Shown: piece by piece, positions 10,101 to 18,477 of the stretch
How positions within the stretch are numbered: the first letter of the stretch is position 1
How the letters are laid out: every line of letters begins with the position of its first letter
From: Bacteroidota bacterium
GTDB taxonomy: Bacteria > Bacteroidota > Bacteroidia > JABDFU01
Direction of reading: 5' to 3'
NCBI GenBank assembly: GCA_013286385.1
Contig: JABDFU010000019.1
Location: 1-33,851 of the forward strand
Length of the DNA: 33,851 nucleotides
Position numbers and translations under genes: made by a program
Notes under the pieces: generated by a model
The model's database searches: none
The model's input: the letters and a program-made list of their open reading frames with translations, nothing else
What the model was told of the DNA's origin: nothing

Positions 10101-10586
10101 AAAAACGAAAATCCCCTGCAGGGCTCCTTTATTATCGAAGAACTCACCGACCTGGTTGAAGAAGCCGTGCTCGCCGAGTTCGATCGCATTAACGAACGGG
10201 GAGGGGTGCTCGGTGCTATGGAAACCATGTACCAGCGCGGAAAGATTCAGGAAGAAAGCCTGTATTACGAAACCTTAAAGCATAGCGGACAATATCCCAT
10301 CATAGGTGTCAATACGTTTCTTTCCTCCAAAGGTTCTCCGACCATCGTACCCAAGGAGGTTATCCGGGCGACTCAGGAGGAAAAAGAATACCAGATCAAA
10401 ATGCTCGAGCACCTGCATACATTCAATGCCCAGGCCGGTCCTGCGTGTCTGGTGTCACTTCAGACCGCCGCCATTAAGAACCAGAATATTTTTGAGGGGA
10501 TCATGGAAGCTGCCAAGTATTCTTCGCTGGGGCAGATTACGGCTGCGCTGTTTGAGGTGGGGGGGCAGTACCGCAGGAACATGTAA
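7173..10586 (+). CDS. icmF: IcmF: fused B12-dependent isobutyryl-CoA-type mutase with G-protein chaperone domain
   Basis: The 1137-aa product has the IcmF order. A B12-binding domain at about residues 12-145 carries the DGHDAA motif with His25 as expected lower cobalt ligand and a Gly-rich GGGGG loop. A MeaB-like GTPase domain follows at about 190-420, with Walker [13 protein letters not shown] (200-211), [14 protein letters not shown] and the NKFD guanine-specificity motif. After a linker comes the acyl-CoA mutase TIM barrel ([21 protein letters not shown] through [23 protein letters not shown] and the C-terminal NTFL region). Family members isomerise isobutyryl-CoA and n-butyryl-CoA, some with preference for isovaleryl/pivalyl-CoA, using adenosylcobalamin in the cytoplasm; the GTPase domain guards cofactor loading. 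The Phe in VFPF replaces the Tyr of methylmalonyl-CoA mutase, favouring an Icm-type rather than methylmalonyl substrate. The length is normal for the family. It ends directly against the convergent patatin gene. Confidence 0.93.
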   Translation: MIKTEPYVSKNKLRIVTAASLFDGHDAAINIMRRIIQASGAEVIHLGHDRSVKEIVDCAIQEDANAIALTSYQGGHNEFFKYMFDLLKEKGCGHIKIFGGGGGTILPSEIEELHRYGITRIYAPDDGRSMGLQGMINDMLSKCDFATGSNLNGELRHFTTRDPKAIARLISAAENFPVESKPVLDQVRQLASKSKSVILGITGTGGAGKSSLVDELVRRYLADFRTEKTVAIVSVDPSKRKTGGALLGDRIRMNSINNDRVFMRSLATRQSNLALSKYVKEAVDILKAANFDLIILETSGIGQSDTEITDHCDLSLYVMTPEYGAASQLEKIDMLDFADVIALNKFDKRGALDALRDVKKQYKRNHQLFETADELLPVFGTIASQFNDPGMNSLYVAVMNKLLEKTGRQDLKTVFHFGNEMSEKIFIIPSDRTRYLSEITANNRSYDKWVNEQAEIAQRLYGLCKSIEVLKDGTREAENGSTGEHSAKSLLPGLERLYAELELKLDPNNKKILDQWSEKVKRYSNDYYFFKVRDKELKIETHYESLSHSQIPKISMPRYSAWGDLLKWNLQENVPGEFPFTAGVFPFKREGEDPTRMFAGEGGPERTNHRFHYVSLGLPAKRLSTAFDSVTLYGRDPEYRPDIFGKIGNSGVSICCLDDAKKLYSGFNLADPGTSVSMTINGPSAILAAFFMNAAIDQQCELYIRQHKMEEEVTKKISVIYAEKGVKRPSYQGPLPEGNDGLGLLLLGITGDRVLPQDVYQKIKQTTLAAVRGTVQADILKEDQAQNTCIFSTEFSLRVMGDMQAYFIENKIRNFYSVSISGYHIAEAGANPISQLAFTLANGFTFVEYYVSRGMDVDQFAPNLSFFFSNGIDPEYAVIGRVARRIWAKAMKLRYKANERSQMLKYHIQTSGRSLHAQEIDFNDIRTTLQALYAIYDNCNSLHTNAYDEAITTPTEESVRRAMAIQLIINRELGLAKNENPLQGSFIIEELTDLVEEAVLAEFDRINERGGVLGAMETMYQRGKIQEESLYYETLKHSGQYPIIGVNTFLSSKGSPTIVPKEVIRATQEEKEYQIKMLEHLHTFNAQAGPACLVSLQTAAIKNQNIFEGIMEAAKYSSLGQITAALFEVGGQYRRNM

Positions 10587-12899
10587 TCAGTCCATCGCTC
10601 TTTTGTTGAAAAGGGTGTATCCGAAGTGAAATAAAAAGGTAAAGGGCCCGGTCACCCGGTCGTAGTAATTCACGCTGAAACTTATGGGACCAACAGGCGT
10701 GGTATAGACTGCTGCAGTGGTCAGGATGTAATGTTTGACGGCAAAGGATCCGGGGCTGTAGTATGCCGTGTATTCCTGAGGCCCGGTTCCGTTGTTTTCC
10801 AGAATGGCCTGGTACGGATTGAAAACATAGGCTTCGGTTCGGAGTTCGAGATTCTTGCTGAAGCTGATTATGTTTTTGAGTCCGCCTGCAATATAATTGT
10901 AAGCCATGTAATTGTTAAGAAAGAGGGTTTGCGTCTCCGTTGTTGGCTGAAAGGAGGGTGCAGCAAGAATGGAGGACGCATAATTGAAGGAAAGGCTTTG
11001 GTTGGAGTATACACCTTCGAGACGGAAACCGAATTTGAAGATGCCACTGGTGATAAAATAATTATCGTAAATCATCTTCAGCTGGAGCCAGTCTCTTTGT
11101 GCGCTGTTGGGTTTAAGTCCTGGTTCCAGCGATCCGGGCTGATTGTATTCGGTTCCGTCCAGGTACCTCATCCTGAACATAAAATAATGCCCTTTGCTGG
11201 GATACATTTTTCGGTTGAAGGTGTTGTTTTCATACGTCAGGTTGGCCGCAAACATGTTAAATTTATCCTGATTGGCTGTATCCTGTGGAGTCGGGGCAAA
11301 ATTAGGACTCTGTCCCAGGTAATACTGGTTGGTATTTATTGTATAGCCTGCGCTTCCCATGAGTTTACCGTTATTGGCCAGGGGAATTCCGGCCGTTAAT
11401 TCCTGGTGCTGTTCAATCTGAATCAGGTAGGCAGGGATAATGTCTGAAAAGAACAATTCGCTGCTGTTGTAATAATCCCAGCGGTTGTAGGTGACGGAGG
11501 GTTCGAGGTAGAAAGGGATGCGGGTCGGAATATCGATGCGAACCAGGACCTGGGCGGAGTTGTACAGGCGGCCGAAATACGTATTGGCATATGCCGTGAC
11601 GGCTTCTTTTCCAAAGTAATTGTACTTTAACCCGACAAAGCCTTCGCTGATGGGCCGGGTTGAAAGATCGCCTCCCAGGCAGGCTACAATATCTTTTTGT
11701 CTTTTTACTTTAAGGGCCAGATCGTACAATCCTGTTCTGGGATTGTAAATTGCTTTCGGAAAAACGTCTTTGACCTGCTCGTCTGCCGAGAGTCTGAAGT
11801 ACTGCTTTTTTATTTTACCCAGGGAAAGGGAGTCGTCGTTGTGCCGCATCACACGCTGAACGTATGCGGCCTGATTTTCGTTAACTCCGGTTACTTCAAT
11901 AGCGCCGAATTCAAGCGGATGCTGGTTGCCCAGAAAAGCTTCCCGTTTTTTCCGGATGGATTCTGCACTTATTCTGCCGGTCATGGCCCGTTTGATTTCA
12001 GGCATTACTCTCATCGTGCTGACGTATCCGCTGTCGATCAGTTTCTGAGGGTCGTTGAAATCGAAGAGTCCGATATCTGTTTTAGGCTCGATCTTAACCC
12101 CGGCATCTGAAAGCAATGAATAGTTGGTAATTCCTGTCATCATACTTCTGATTTGCGAAACGACATTGTCATCTGTGGGAGGAGGAACATTGCCGGTCAC
12201 ATTGCTTCCGATCACGTAGTCGGGATGAAAATCAGATTTCATAATGTCCGAAGGAAAATTATTGTAAAGCCCTCCGTCGAAAAGCAGCTTGTCGTTTACC
12301 GAAATCGGCCTCAGGTAAAAAGGATAGGACATGGAAGCCCTGAGCGCAATTCCCAGATCGCCTCTGCGGAAAACAACAGAACGGTTACTGTCAATATCGG
12401 CGGCCAGGCAGCGGAAAGGAACCAGCAGGCTGTCAAAATTGTAGCCCGCTTCGGCGGAAGCTTTGGCAAAAAGCTGCAGGAGTGCAAAATCGATGGGGTG
12501 GGAATTAATGATATTGGTTGGAAGCGAGGATTGTATGCCTTGTTTCAGGTCGATTTTGAATTGAATCCAGGAAGATTTGTCGTCGGCCCTTTTGAAGTAA
12601 TAATTGTTTTTTGTATCGATCTCCCCCTGGGTCCATTTCCGGAAAGCTTCTGATTTTACAAGTTTTTCAATCTGTTCAGGGCTGTAACCGATTGCATACA
12701 GGGCGCCAATAAGCGCCCCGCTTGAGGTTCCGCAAATGTAATCAATGGGGATGTTGTTTTCCTCCAGGGCTTTCAGGACTCCGATATGGGCCAGTCCGCT
12801 TGCGCCACCTCCGCTCAATACCAGTCCAACCTTCTGAGGGAAACAGTTAAACAGAGGAACAAAAATCAAGAGGAAAAAGAAAACAATGCGAATCCTCAT
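10587..12899 (-). CDS. patatin-like phospholipase fused to an outer-membrane surface-antigen barrel (type Vd/PlpD-like)
   Basis: The 770-aa product has an N-terminal signal peptide (about residues 1-22). A patatin domain spans about 23-330, with the oxyanion GGGASG loop (30-35), nucleophile elbow GTSSG with Ser59, and the catalytic DGG at Asp208. Then comes a POTRA-like segment at about 330-410 (LEFGAIEVTGVNENQAAYV and the DLALKVKRQ region). The C-terminal 350 residues are rich in alternating aromatic/polar strands and look like an Omp85-type beta barrel (surface antigen family). This matches RssA/PlpD-type autotransported lipases, in which the barrel holds or exports the esterase at the outer membrane. 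It begins 32 nt after the mksB stop on the same strand, so it may be read through from the Mks operon, but an envelope lipase has no obvious link to a condensin. It is convergent with and directly abuts icmF. Confidence 0.9.
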   Translation of the reverse strand: MRIRIVFFFLLIFVPLFNCFPQKVGLVLSGGGASGLAHIGVLKALEENNIPIDYICGTSSGALIGALYAIGYSPEQIEKLVKSEAFRKWTQGEIDTKNNYYFKRADDKSSWIQFKIDLKQGIQSSLPTNIINSHPIDFALLQLFAKASAEAGYNFDSLLVPFRCLAADIDSNRSVVFRRGDLGIALRASMSYPFYLRPISVNDKLLFDGGLYNNFPSDIMKSDFHPDYVIGSNVTGNVPPPTDDNVVSQIRSMMTGITNYSLLSDAGVKIEPKTDIGLFDFNDPQKLIDSGYVSTMRVMPEIKRAMTGRISAESIRKKREAFLGNQHPLEFGAIEVTGVNENQAAYVQRVMRHNDDSLSLGKIKKQYFRLSADEQVKDVFPKAIYNPRTGLYDLALKVKRQKDIVACLGGDLSTRPISEGFVGLKYNYFGKEAVTAYANTYFGRLYNSAQVLVRIDIPTRIPFYLEPSVTYNRWDYYNSSELFFSDIIPAYLIQIEQHQELTAGIPLANNGKLMGSAGYTINTNQYYLGQSPNFAPTPQDTANQDKFNMFAANLTYENNTFNRKMYPSKGHYFMFRMRYLDGTEYNQPGSLEPGLKPNSAQRDWLQLKMIYDNYFITSGIFKFGFRLEGVYSNQSLSFNYASSILAAPSFQPTTETQTLFLNNYMAYNYIAGGLKNIISFSKNLELRTEAYVFNPYQAILENNGTGPQEYTAYYSPGSFAVKHYILTTAAVYTTPVGPISFSVNYYDRVTGPFTFLFHFGYTLFNKRAMD

Positions 12900-12931
12900 A
12901 CCGGCCCTAAAGTACGAAAAAAAGGCGCAGA

Positions 12932-15900
12932 CTAATTATTCATCACGTCCGTTGTATTCTCAGACTCGGTGACATAATCCCTGAGCAGTTTCTTGGTGTT
13001 CTTGGTCTTAAAGAAACTCATGGGCTGGTAATTGATGTCTTTGTCCTTTCCGCGAACCAGCATGTGCAGGAACCAGTTGTCTTCGCTGTAGGTACCGAAG
13101 GGCTTTGGTGTCATGGTCAGCAGCTGGTAGCCGAACTGCTCGGCTATTTGCGGGAAGAGTCCGAAGTTGGTGTCGTCGATATTCGAAAGCTCCTCGATGA
13201 TGATGAACTTGACTCCGGGGCGTTCTTTTTCACGCTGAATGACAGACAACCTTCCTATGCAAAGAAGCGCAAGGGCGGTATAGGCCTGTCCGCCTGAGCC
13301 GGAGTACTTGTTGTTCTTGTCGTCAAACAATCCGACTTTCAGTTCAAAATAATATTTGGGATTCAGCAAATCCTCGAGTTCACAACTGCGGGCCTGGCTG
13401 AAGGCCTGGGCGATGCTGATGATGAGCTTATCGGGAGAGCTGTCGCTGGTGTCGATTCCCTGGATATCACTGAACAGGTCGGCTCCGAAGCGCTGAACTT
13501 TTGCACGCTCGCGCATTTTTGAAATCCAGTCGATGCTGATGTCTTTGCGATCGTTGAAGTCGATACGGAAAGCGTATCCGCTGCTGATTTTATTTTCCTG
13601 AAAGAAGAAGTTGAGTTCGGTGACCAGGCGGCGCAGGTTGTTGTATTGTTTTTCAACCTGTGAGAATACATTGATAATAATCGCCACCTGAAGGTCTCCG
13701 AATTTCTTGATCTCTTCGTTGAGCTTTACCAGTTCGGGAGCCATGCCTTCCAGAGCCAGCTTGCCGCAAAGTATGCGCACAAGCGTATGGAAATTGAAAC
13801 GGTCATTCTCGAGTTCGGGATTTTTCTGGTCTTTGGTTTCCTCGAAGGATTGCGCAATGCGCGTAAATTCCTGCTCGTAGCCCCGGCGGGATTCAAAGTA
13901 TTCGGTCTCAAAGCGTTTGAGCGTTTTTTCGCTGTAGTTGCTGCTTTCAGCCAGAATATCTTCGAATTTAAGTTCTGTTTCAGACTCCAGCAATTTGCGT
14001 TTCTCTTCAAAAACCCGTGCCAGTTTTTCGATCTCTACGCCCAACTGTTTTTTGCGTTCCTTGCTGCTTTCGATAATGCCTTCGTTTGAGATGATGTTGC
14101 GTTCGGCATTTTCTTTATTGGTAAGCAGCAATTCAACCTGTGTGGCAATTTCATTTTTGCGGTCCTTCAGTTCTTCTATACTTGAACCCATCAGTTCAGG
14201 TTCGAGTTCCCTGATGCCTTTCTTCGCGTTTTTGTAATTGCTGTCGAGGTAGGACACGTAATTGATAAGGTCCTTGTTTACATTGTCCAGGTCGATGCGA
14301 AGTGCCGTCTGACGTTTGGTGAGGGAGGTCGCTTCTTCGTTTGCACTTTTGTATTGTTCAGACAGGGTGTCGAAATTCCGGAGGATCTCAATGTTGTTTT
14401 CGATCAGCGGAATCACCGATTCGTTCAGCGAATCGTCGAATCCGAAGCTCTCCACTTCTTTTCTGTTCTTGTAGGCTTCCAGCGTTTCTGTGTTGAAGCC
14501 GATTTCGGTCAGCTCTTTTTTAAGCAGGGTGATGGTTTCAAATTCAGTCTGTGCGGCTTCGATCTGCGTCTTCAGATCGGCGCTGTCTTTCTGTATCGAT
14601 GACTTGAGCGATTTCGCATTGTTGAATTTCTGTTTTTCGACAAAAGGCACGAATTCTCTCAGTTCGCCCAAAACCAGCCAAACCCCGTCCCTGGTTTCTT
14701 CAAAGCTGTTCATCAGGGCCGAAGGATCCACGGTATAAGTGTACCCGGCCTCGTTTTTCATGGGTTTGCTGAGCAGGGTGTCTTTCAGGTGCATCAGAAC
14801 CGTTTCCTGTCCGATGGAAAGCGCTTTCTTCTGATCTACCGCCCAGTGCAGAAAGGTGTCTGAACCCGTATCGCTTTGGTAAATATCAAGCAGATTCTTA
14901 AGGGATGCGATTGTCTGCGGAAGCTCAATCAGCCGCTGCTGATAGGATTCATACGCTTCTCCGCTGTTTTTCACCCATTCTGATTTTTCGAATTCAGCGT
15001 AGCTCGACATGCCCCTGAGCAGGTCAAGTTTTCTTTTTTGCTCGCGGATTACGGCCTGATCAGCCAGTTTTTTCTGAATGGTTTTTACGTTCTTGTATTT
15101 TTTAAAAATCGGAGCGATACTTTCCAGCTGGCTTACAAGTCCCCAGAGTTTGTTCGCTTCCATGCGCTTGAGGTCAATCTTCGCGTCGGTCAGTGAAGGC
15201 AGTTCGTCGTTCAGCTTGTCCCGCAGGATCGCAGAGGTTGAAATCATTTCCTGGTAGATCCTCAGGATGGTGCCTGAAAGCTGTTGCACTTCTTCCTGAT
15301 TTTTTTTGTGACTTCCCAATGCGTTGTTCAGACGTATTTCGTTGTCGTCTGTGATGTTTTGGGCATCCAGGTAGGCCAGGGAAGAAACAACGGCATCGGC
15401 CTTGAGGTGATCTACTTTGCTTTTCAGAAAACGCTCGTGCAGGGTTTTCAGATTGCTCAGTTTGGTCTGTTTGATTTCGAGGTCGCCGATCAGTCTTCGG
15501 TTTTTGTTGTATTGACGGATGTAACTGACCAGCTGATCTTTCTGTTCTTCGAAAATCTGCCTGATGATGTCGTTGTCTTCAAACAGAAAGTTCTGAAGGC
15601 TTCTGGAATTGTTAATGTCAAGCGTTTTTGCGCGAGCAAACGACTGCAGGATTTTTGCGTATGTTTTTAAATTGTTTTCCTTGGTCAGGTCAATAGGGAT
15701 GAGCTGATTTTTGTACAACATCTCGTAATAGATCTGGATTTCGTCGTGGTTGATGAAATCTTTCAGGTGAATGTCGTATTTGTGCAGCAACTGATCTTTC
15801 AGTTCCTTGAGTTCAAATACCTGTTTCTGTTCGTTTACAAAATCGGTTGCTTTCAGGGGTTTGTTGAAAGACATCAGGGTCTTGCTTTCAAAGTCATCAC

Positions 15901-16288
15901 TTTTCTGAACGATGAAGGGTCTTACCGGCAATCTTGAATTCTTCGGGATAAATGCACCTATCGTTACAAAGTGGCCCTGGTAGCGCTCAATGTTGACAAA
16001 GGTGTAGGCATGCGTCACGTAGTCTTTGTTCAGCGGGATACCTTCGATCCTCCGGTCGTTTTTGCCAACGCCTTCGGTTCCGGGTTTCCACATGTCCCGT
16101 TTGGGAACAAAAATAAGCTGCATCAAATCGGCAATGATCGATTTTCCCAGACCATTGTCCCCGGTAAAGTCGGTGCGGGTATGGTGCAGTAAATAATCGG
16201 CATTGTTGTGCTGACGCACGCCAACAGTGGAAAGGGAATAAATCCTTGGATACTTGTTGTTCAATTCCTTTGTGATCTCTTTGCTCAT
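12932..16288 (-). CDS. mksB: MksB/JetC-like SMC ATPase of an MksBEF condensin
   Basis: The 1118-aa product has a Walker A motif GDNGLGKS at residues 43-50, preceded by the SMC-type N-terminal strand. A long charged central region (about 240-900) is rich in Glu, Lys and Leu and consistent with coiled coils around a hinge. The C-terminal head has SGSGGQ (996-1001, signature motif) and the Walker B region FIIIEELSNIDD (from residue 1028), followed by a D-loop-like NIDD. The length and the mksE- and mksF-like neighbours identify it as the ATPase of a MukBEF-like/MksBEF complex, which extrudes or organises DNA loops. The Walker B Asp is replaced by Glu (E1032-E1033). Upstream mksE lies 22 nt away. 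Wadjet JetC is the main alternative identity, but no JetD nuclease is in the window. The protein acts on chromosomal or plasmid DNA in the cytoplasm. Confidence 0.85.
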   Translation of the reverse strand: MSKEITKELNNKYPRIYSLSTVGVRQHNNADYLLHHTRTDFTGDNGLGKSIIADLMQLIFVPKRDMWKPGTEGVGKNDRRIEGIPLNKDYVTHAYTFVNIERYQGHFVTIGAFIPKNSRLPVRPFIVQKSDDFESKTLMSFNKPLKATDFVNEQKQVFELKELKDQLLHKYDIHLKDFINHDEIQIYYEMLYKNQLIPIDLTKENNLKTYAKILQSFARAKTLDINNSRSLQNFLFEDNDIIRQIFEEQKDQLVSYIRQYNKNRRLIGDLEIKQTKLSNLKTLHERFLKSKVDHLKADAVVSSLAYLDAQNITDDNEIRLNNALGSHKKNQEEVQQLSGTILRIYQEMISTSAILRDKLNDELPSLTDAKIDLKRMEANKLWGLVSQLESIAPIFKKYKNVKTIQKKLADQAVIREQKRKLDLLRGMSSYAEFEKSEWVKNSGEAYESYQQRLIELPQTIASLKNLLDIYQSDTGSDTFLHWAVDQKKALSIGQETVLMHLKDTLLSKPMKNEAGYTYTVDPSALMNSFEETRDGVWLVLGELREFVPFVEKQKFNNAKSLKSSIQKDSADLKTQIEAAQTEFETITLLKKELTEIGFNTETLEAYKNRKEVESFGFDDSLNESVIPLIENNIEILRNFDTLSEQYKSANEEATSLTKRQTALRIDLDNVNKDLINYVSYLDSNYKNAKKGIRELEPELMGSSIEELKDRKNEIATQVELLLTNKENAERNIISNEGIIESSKERKKQLGVEIEKLARVFEEKRKLLESETELKFEDILAESSNYSEKTLKRFETEYFESRRGYEQEFTRIAQSFEETKDQKNPELENDRFNFHTLVRILCGKLALEGMAPELVKLNEEIKKFGDLQVAIIINVFSQVEKQYNNLRRLVTELNFFFQENKISSGYAFRIDFNDRKDISIDWISKMRERAKVQRFGADLFSDIQGIDTSDSSPDKLIISIAQAFSQARSCELEDLLNPKYYFELKVGLFDDKNNKYSGSGGQAYTALALLCIGRLSVIQREKERPGVKFIIIEELSNIDDTNFGLFPQIAEQFGYQLLTMTPKPFGTYSEDNWFLHMLVRGKDKDINYQPMSFFKTKNTKKLLRDYVTESENTTDVMNN

Positions 16289-16310
16289 ACTGATCTTAAA
16301 TTAAGTGTTG

Positions 16311-16967
16311 TTACAGAACCTGTTCGTGTACATATTCGCTCATCAGTTCGACGTTCGCAATTTCCCTGGCGTAGAGCCTCGAAATGCGGTCGATGGACGG
16401 CATGATTTCAAAATGGATATTGGTGGGGTCAATCCATTGAATCCAACCCAGCTTGTCAAACAGATTGAGGGAATGTTCGACCCTTCGTTTTACTTCTTCT
16501 TTCTCGTGGGGTGTATAATTCCTTTTTACTTCTCCGTACAGCAACTTCTGCCAGAGTTCACGGCTCTCACTTTCGTCAAACAGTTGTTCGAGATGTTCCC
16601 ATTTCATTTCTTTTTTCTCGAACATCCGTTCTTTGTACACATTCAAAAGCAGGATGCCGAAAATAACATGCCTGGGGTCGAGTTCTTTGTAACGGTCCTT
16701 GATAAACCGGCCATGTCCGTCTTCGGGAAAATCGAGGTAAAAGTATTCTTCCCGGTCGTTGCTTTCTTTTCTCAGAAACACAGCGAACAGCTGTTCGTAA
16801 TACTTTGCCAGGTCTTCGTAATTGTCATACAGGTAATCAAACAGTTTGGCATCTCCGCCATATTGCTGTATGTGCCTGCCCTGTTTCAGGGTAAAATCAG
16901 TTTCGGCAAAATACTTTGCCGCTGCTTCCCTTGTTAAGAATTCGAAGGTTGAATTTTCATTTTCCAT
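16311..16967 (-). CDS. mksE: MksE/JetB-like winged-helix subunit of the Mks condensin
   Basis: The 218-aa acidic protein has the size and position of MksE/JetB, a winged-helix protein that binds the kleisin in MukBEF-like complexes. Recognisable family-like sequence includes LTREAAAKYFAETDFTLKQG near the N-terminus, REEYFYLDF around residue 73, and a C-terminal HFEIMPSIDRISRLYARE resembling a wing-and-helix end. Its start codon lies within the last 34 nt of the upstream mksF gene, so the two are translationally coupled, and mksB begins 22 nt after its stop. The ATG at 16967 is the only start that keeps the conserved N-terminal helix. The assignment rests mainly on this context and length; sequence similarity within this family is weak. 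Confidence 0.78.
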   Translation of the reverse strand: MENENSTFEFLTREAAAKYFAETDFTLKQGRHIQQYGGDAKLFDYLYDNYEDLAKYYEQLFAVFLRKESNDREEYFYLDFPEDGHGRFIKDRYKELDPRHVIFGILLLNVYKERMFEKKEMKWEHLEQLFDESESRELWQKLLYGEVKRNYTPHEKEEVKRRVEHSLNLFDKLGWIQWIDPTNIHFEIMPSIDRISRLYAREIANVELMSEYVHEQVL

Positions 16968-18265
16968 AATGCCAGATCTTCTTTTGGGTGAAAGGGTTTT
17001 GTTTTATCGATTACAAATTCAATTTCTTTGTTTTTGCCATAGCGCTGAATCAGTCCGAAACAGACATCGATGGGCACTTCGAGGTTTTTTTCTTTGCTGT
17101 AGATGTCCTTGAACCAATCGTTGAACTGAATTGATTTCCCGGCCAAAAGTTCGGCATTCATGCTTTCGAGCCATTTGGATATGCTCTCCTGACGGGCCAG
17201 CAAGGTATAGTTCTGGTCTTCTTTTAATTTCTGATAGGCTTCGTCTACTATGAAGTCGGGAACATCTGCGGGCTCGACATTCATAAAGTCGAGCCTTGGT
17301 ATTTGCGGAAGTCTCGAACGGTGATACGGTATGCGTTTGCCTTGCATGGGCTCGGGGAAAACAAGGTTTCCTTCGGCGTCGGTTTTGGTATTGCGCAGCA
17401 TAAAAAACAGCAGTTTTTCCATTTTCAGCTTGTACAGCTGCTTGTATTGGAGCGTATCGTACAGGGTTTTCAGCCTGCTTACCGATTGCTGAATGCGGTC
17501 ATTGATGGAAAGCATGCGGTTGTCGATGTTCTCGAAAAACCGCTCGACATCCCCCCGGATACGCATGTATACGTCCCAGGAATCTTTTTTGTTGAGGAAG
17601 CTGGATTCTGCCGATTTGATGGTGTCAAAAATGGTCTGCTTGAAGGTCAGCGTTTGGGTGAGACCTTCGGATTGGCGTCCCAGTTCTTCAAATATCGAAA
17701 TAAAGCTGTTGATCAGGTCCTTGGTGTTTTCGATGTTGTTTTTCATCAGCTGCCGCAGGGCCAATGTGCGGTCGTCCACCAGTCGCTGCAGGTTTTCGGT
17801 ATGGGAAAGAATCACCCGCCGCGAGGGCTGGTAATGGTTCATGTGCCAGTATTCAAATGTCTTGACCGATTTCAGGTCCTCGTCCACCAGCTGCAGCGTG
17901 CGTTTAAACGTGTGAATGAGTTCGATGCTTTCAAATTCGGGCTGGATCTCCTGAAGCATGATGCGAACCAGGTCGGTGGCAAAAACAGTAAGCTGATAGC
18001 GGTATTCGTTCCCCTTTTTAAGGGTGGTGTAAAAATACTGGCTCAGTTTCTTCGAAATATTTTCGACCTGAATCTGCTTGTCGCGGGCCATGGCCGAACT
18101 CACTTCGTCAATGGCCTGCTCAAAGTCCTTCTGGGTAAAGGCTTCGTCGATTTCGTTGTTCTGTATTTTCCTGTAAAGAGAGACAAGAATTAAAACCGAC
18201 TCCGGATTCTGAGGGATCAGGGCCTCAAACTGGGAGGAAACCGTACGTAACAGGCTGTCTTGCAT
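16934..18265 (-). CDS. mksF: MksF/JetA-like kleisin subunit of the Mks condensin
   Basis: The 443-aa protein is the first gene of the operon. It is predicted mainly helical, with an N-terminal winged-helix-like part (about 15-100, SVLILVSLYRKI and KDFEQAIDEV), a central helical bundle with heptad-like Leu spacing (about 150-290), and a C-terminal part with LVFPEPMQGKRIPYHRSRLP and a final helical segment. This is the layout of MukF/MksF/JetA kleisins, which link the two SMC heads and hold MksE. It is transcribed divergently from the T4SS-like operon, across a 230-nt intergenic region. The gene overlaps mksE by 34 nt. The identification is by operon order and architecture rather than by a single decisive motif. 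Confidence 0.76.
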   Translation of the reverse strand: MQDSLLRTVSSQFEALIPQNPESVLILVSLYRKIQNNEIDEAFTQKDFEQAIDEVSSAMARDKQIQVENISKKLSQYFYTTLKKGNEYRYQLTVFATDLVRIMLQEIQPEFESIELIHTFKRTLQLVDEDLKSVKTFEYWHMNHYQPSRRVILSHTENLQRLVDDRTLALRQLMKNNIENTKDLINSFISIFEELGRQSEGLTQTLTFKQTIFDTIKSAESSFLNKKDSWDVYMRIRGDVERFFENIDNRMLSINDRIQQSVSRLKTLYDTLQYKQLYKLKMEKLLFFMLRNTKTDAEGNLVFPEPMQGKRIPYHRSRLPQIPRLDFMNVEPADVPDFIVDEAYQKLKEDQNYTLLARQESISKWLESMNAELLAGKSIQFNDWFKDIYSKEKNLEVPIDVCFGLIQRYGKNKEIEFVIDKTKPFHPKEDLALWKMKIQPSNS

Positions 18266-18386
18266 AAAGAATTACGCGTTTTGGTGTAATTGAACAAAAA
18301 TGCGAAAACAGCGCTACTTATAAGGTTTACTCAAGGCTGTTTTATGAGCAAGATATGAACAGAAATGCGTTTTTGTGGAAAAGGTG

Positions 18387-18416
18387 TTGAAAAGAAGTTT
18401 TTTGGGGTTAGGTTTT
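18387..18416 (+). promoter_or_regulatory. candidate Bacteroidota-type promoter of the T4SS-like operon
   Basis: TTG at 18387-18389, a 19-nt spacer and TAGGTTTT at 18409-18416 fit the Bacteroidota -33/-7 consensus, with the last base of the -7 element as T instead of G. Transcription would begin near 18423, giving a leader of about 70 nt. The leader would contain the second -7-like element TAGTTTTG and the inverted repeat just before the first start codon. The same spacing and identical -7 octamer occur at the collagen-like lipoprotein promoter. Confidence 0.5.
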
Positions 18417-18477
18417 ACGCCTATGCTGTTTTGGTGTTTATACCTAAATCCTGCGGTGTCCGGCATTCTAGTTTTGC

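Noticed and set aside
10306..10629. 107-aa + strand reading frame across the 3' end of icmF.
   Set aside because: Basic, Arg/Pro/Leu-rich shadow of icmF in another frame without start context; not a gene.
13787..18193. Several long + strand reading frames opposite mksB, mksE and mksF (for example 17303-18193, 16305-16937 and 15284-15670).
   Set aside because: They are Phe/Val/Gln-rich antisense readings of the mks genes' third-position bias, without conserved domains.
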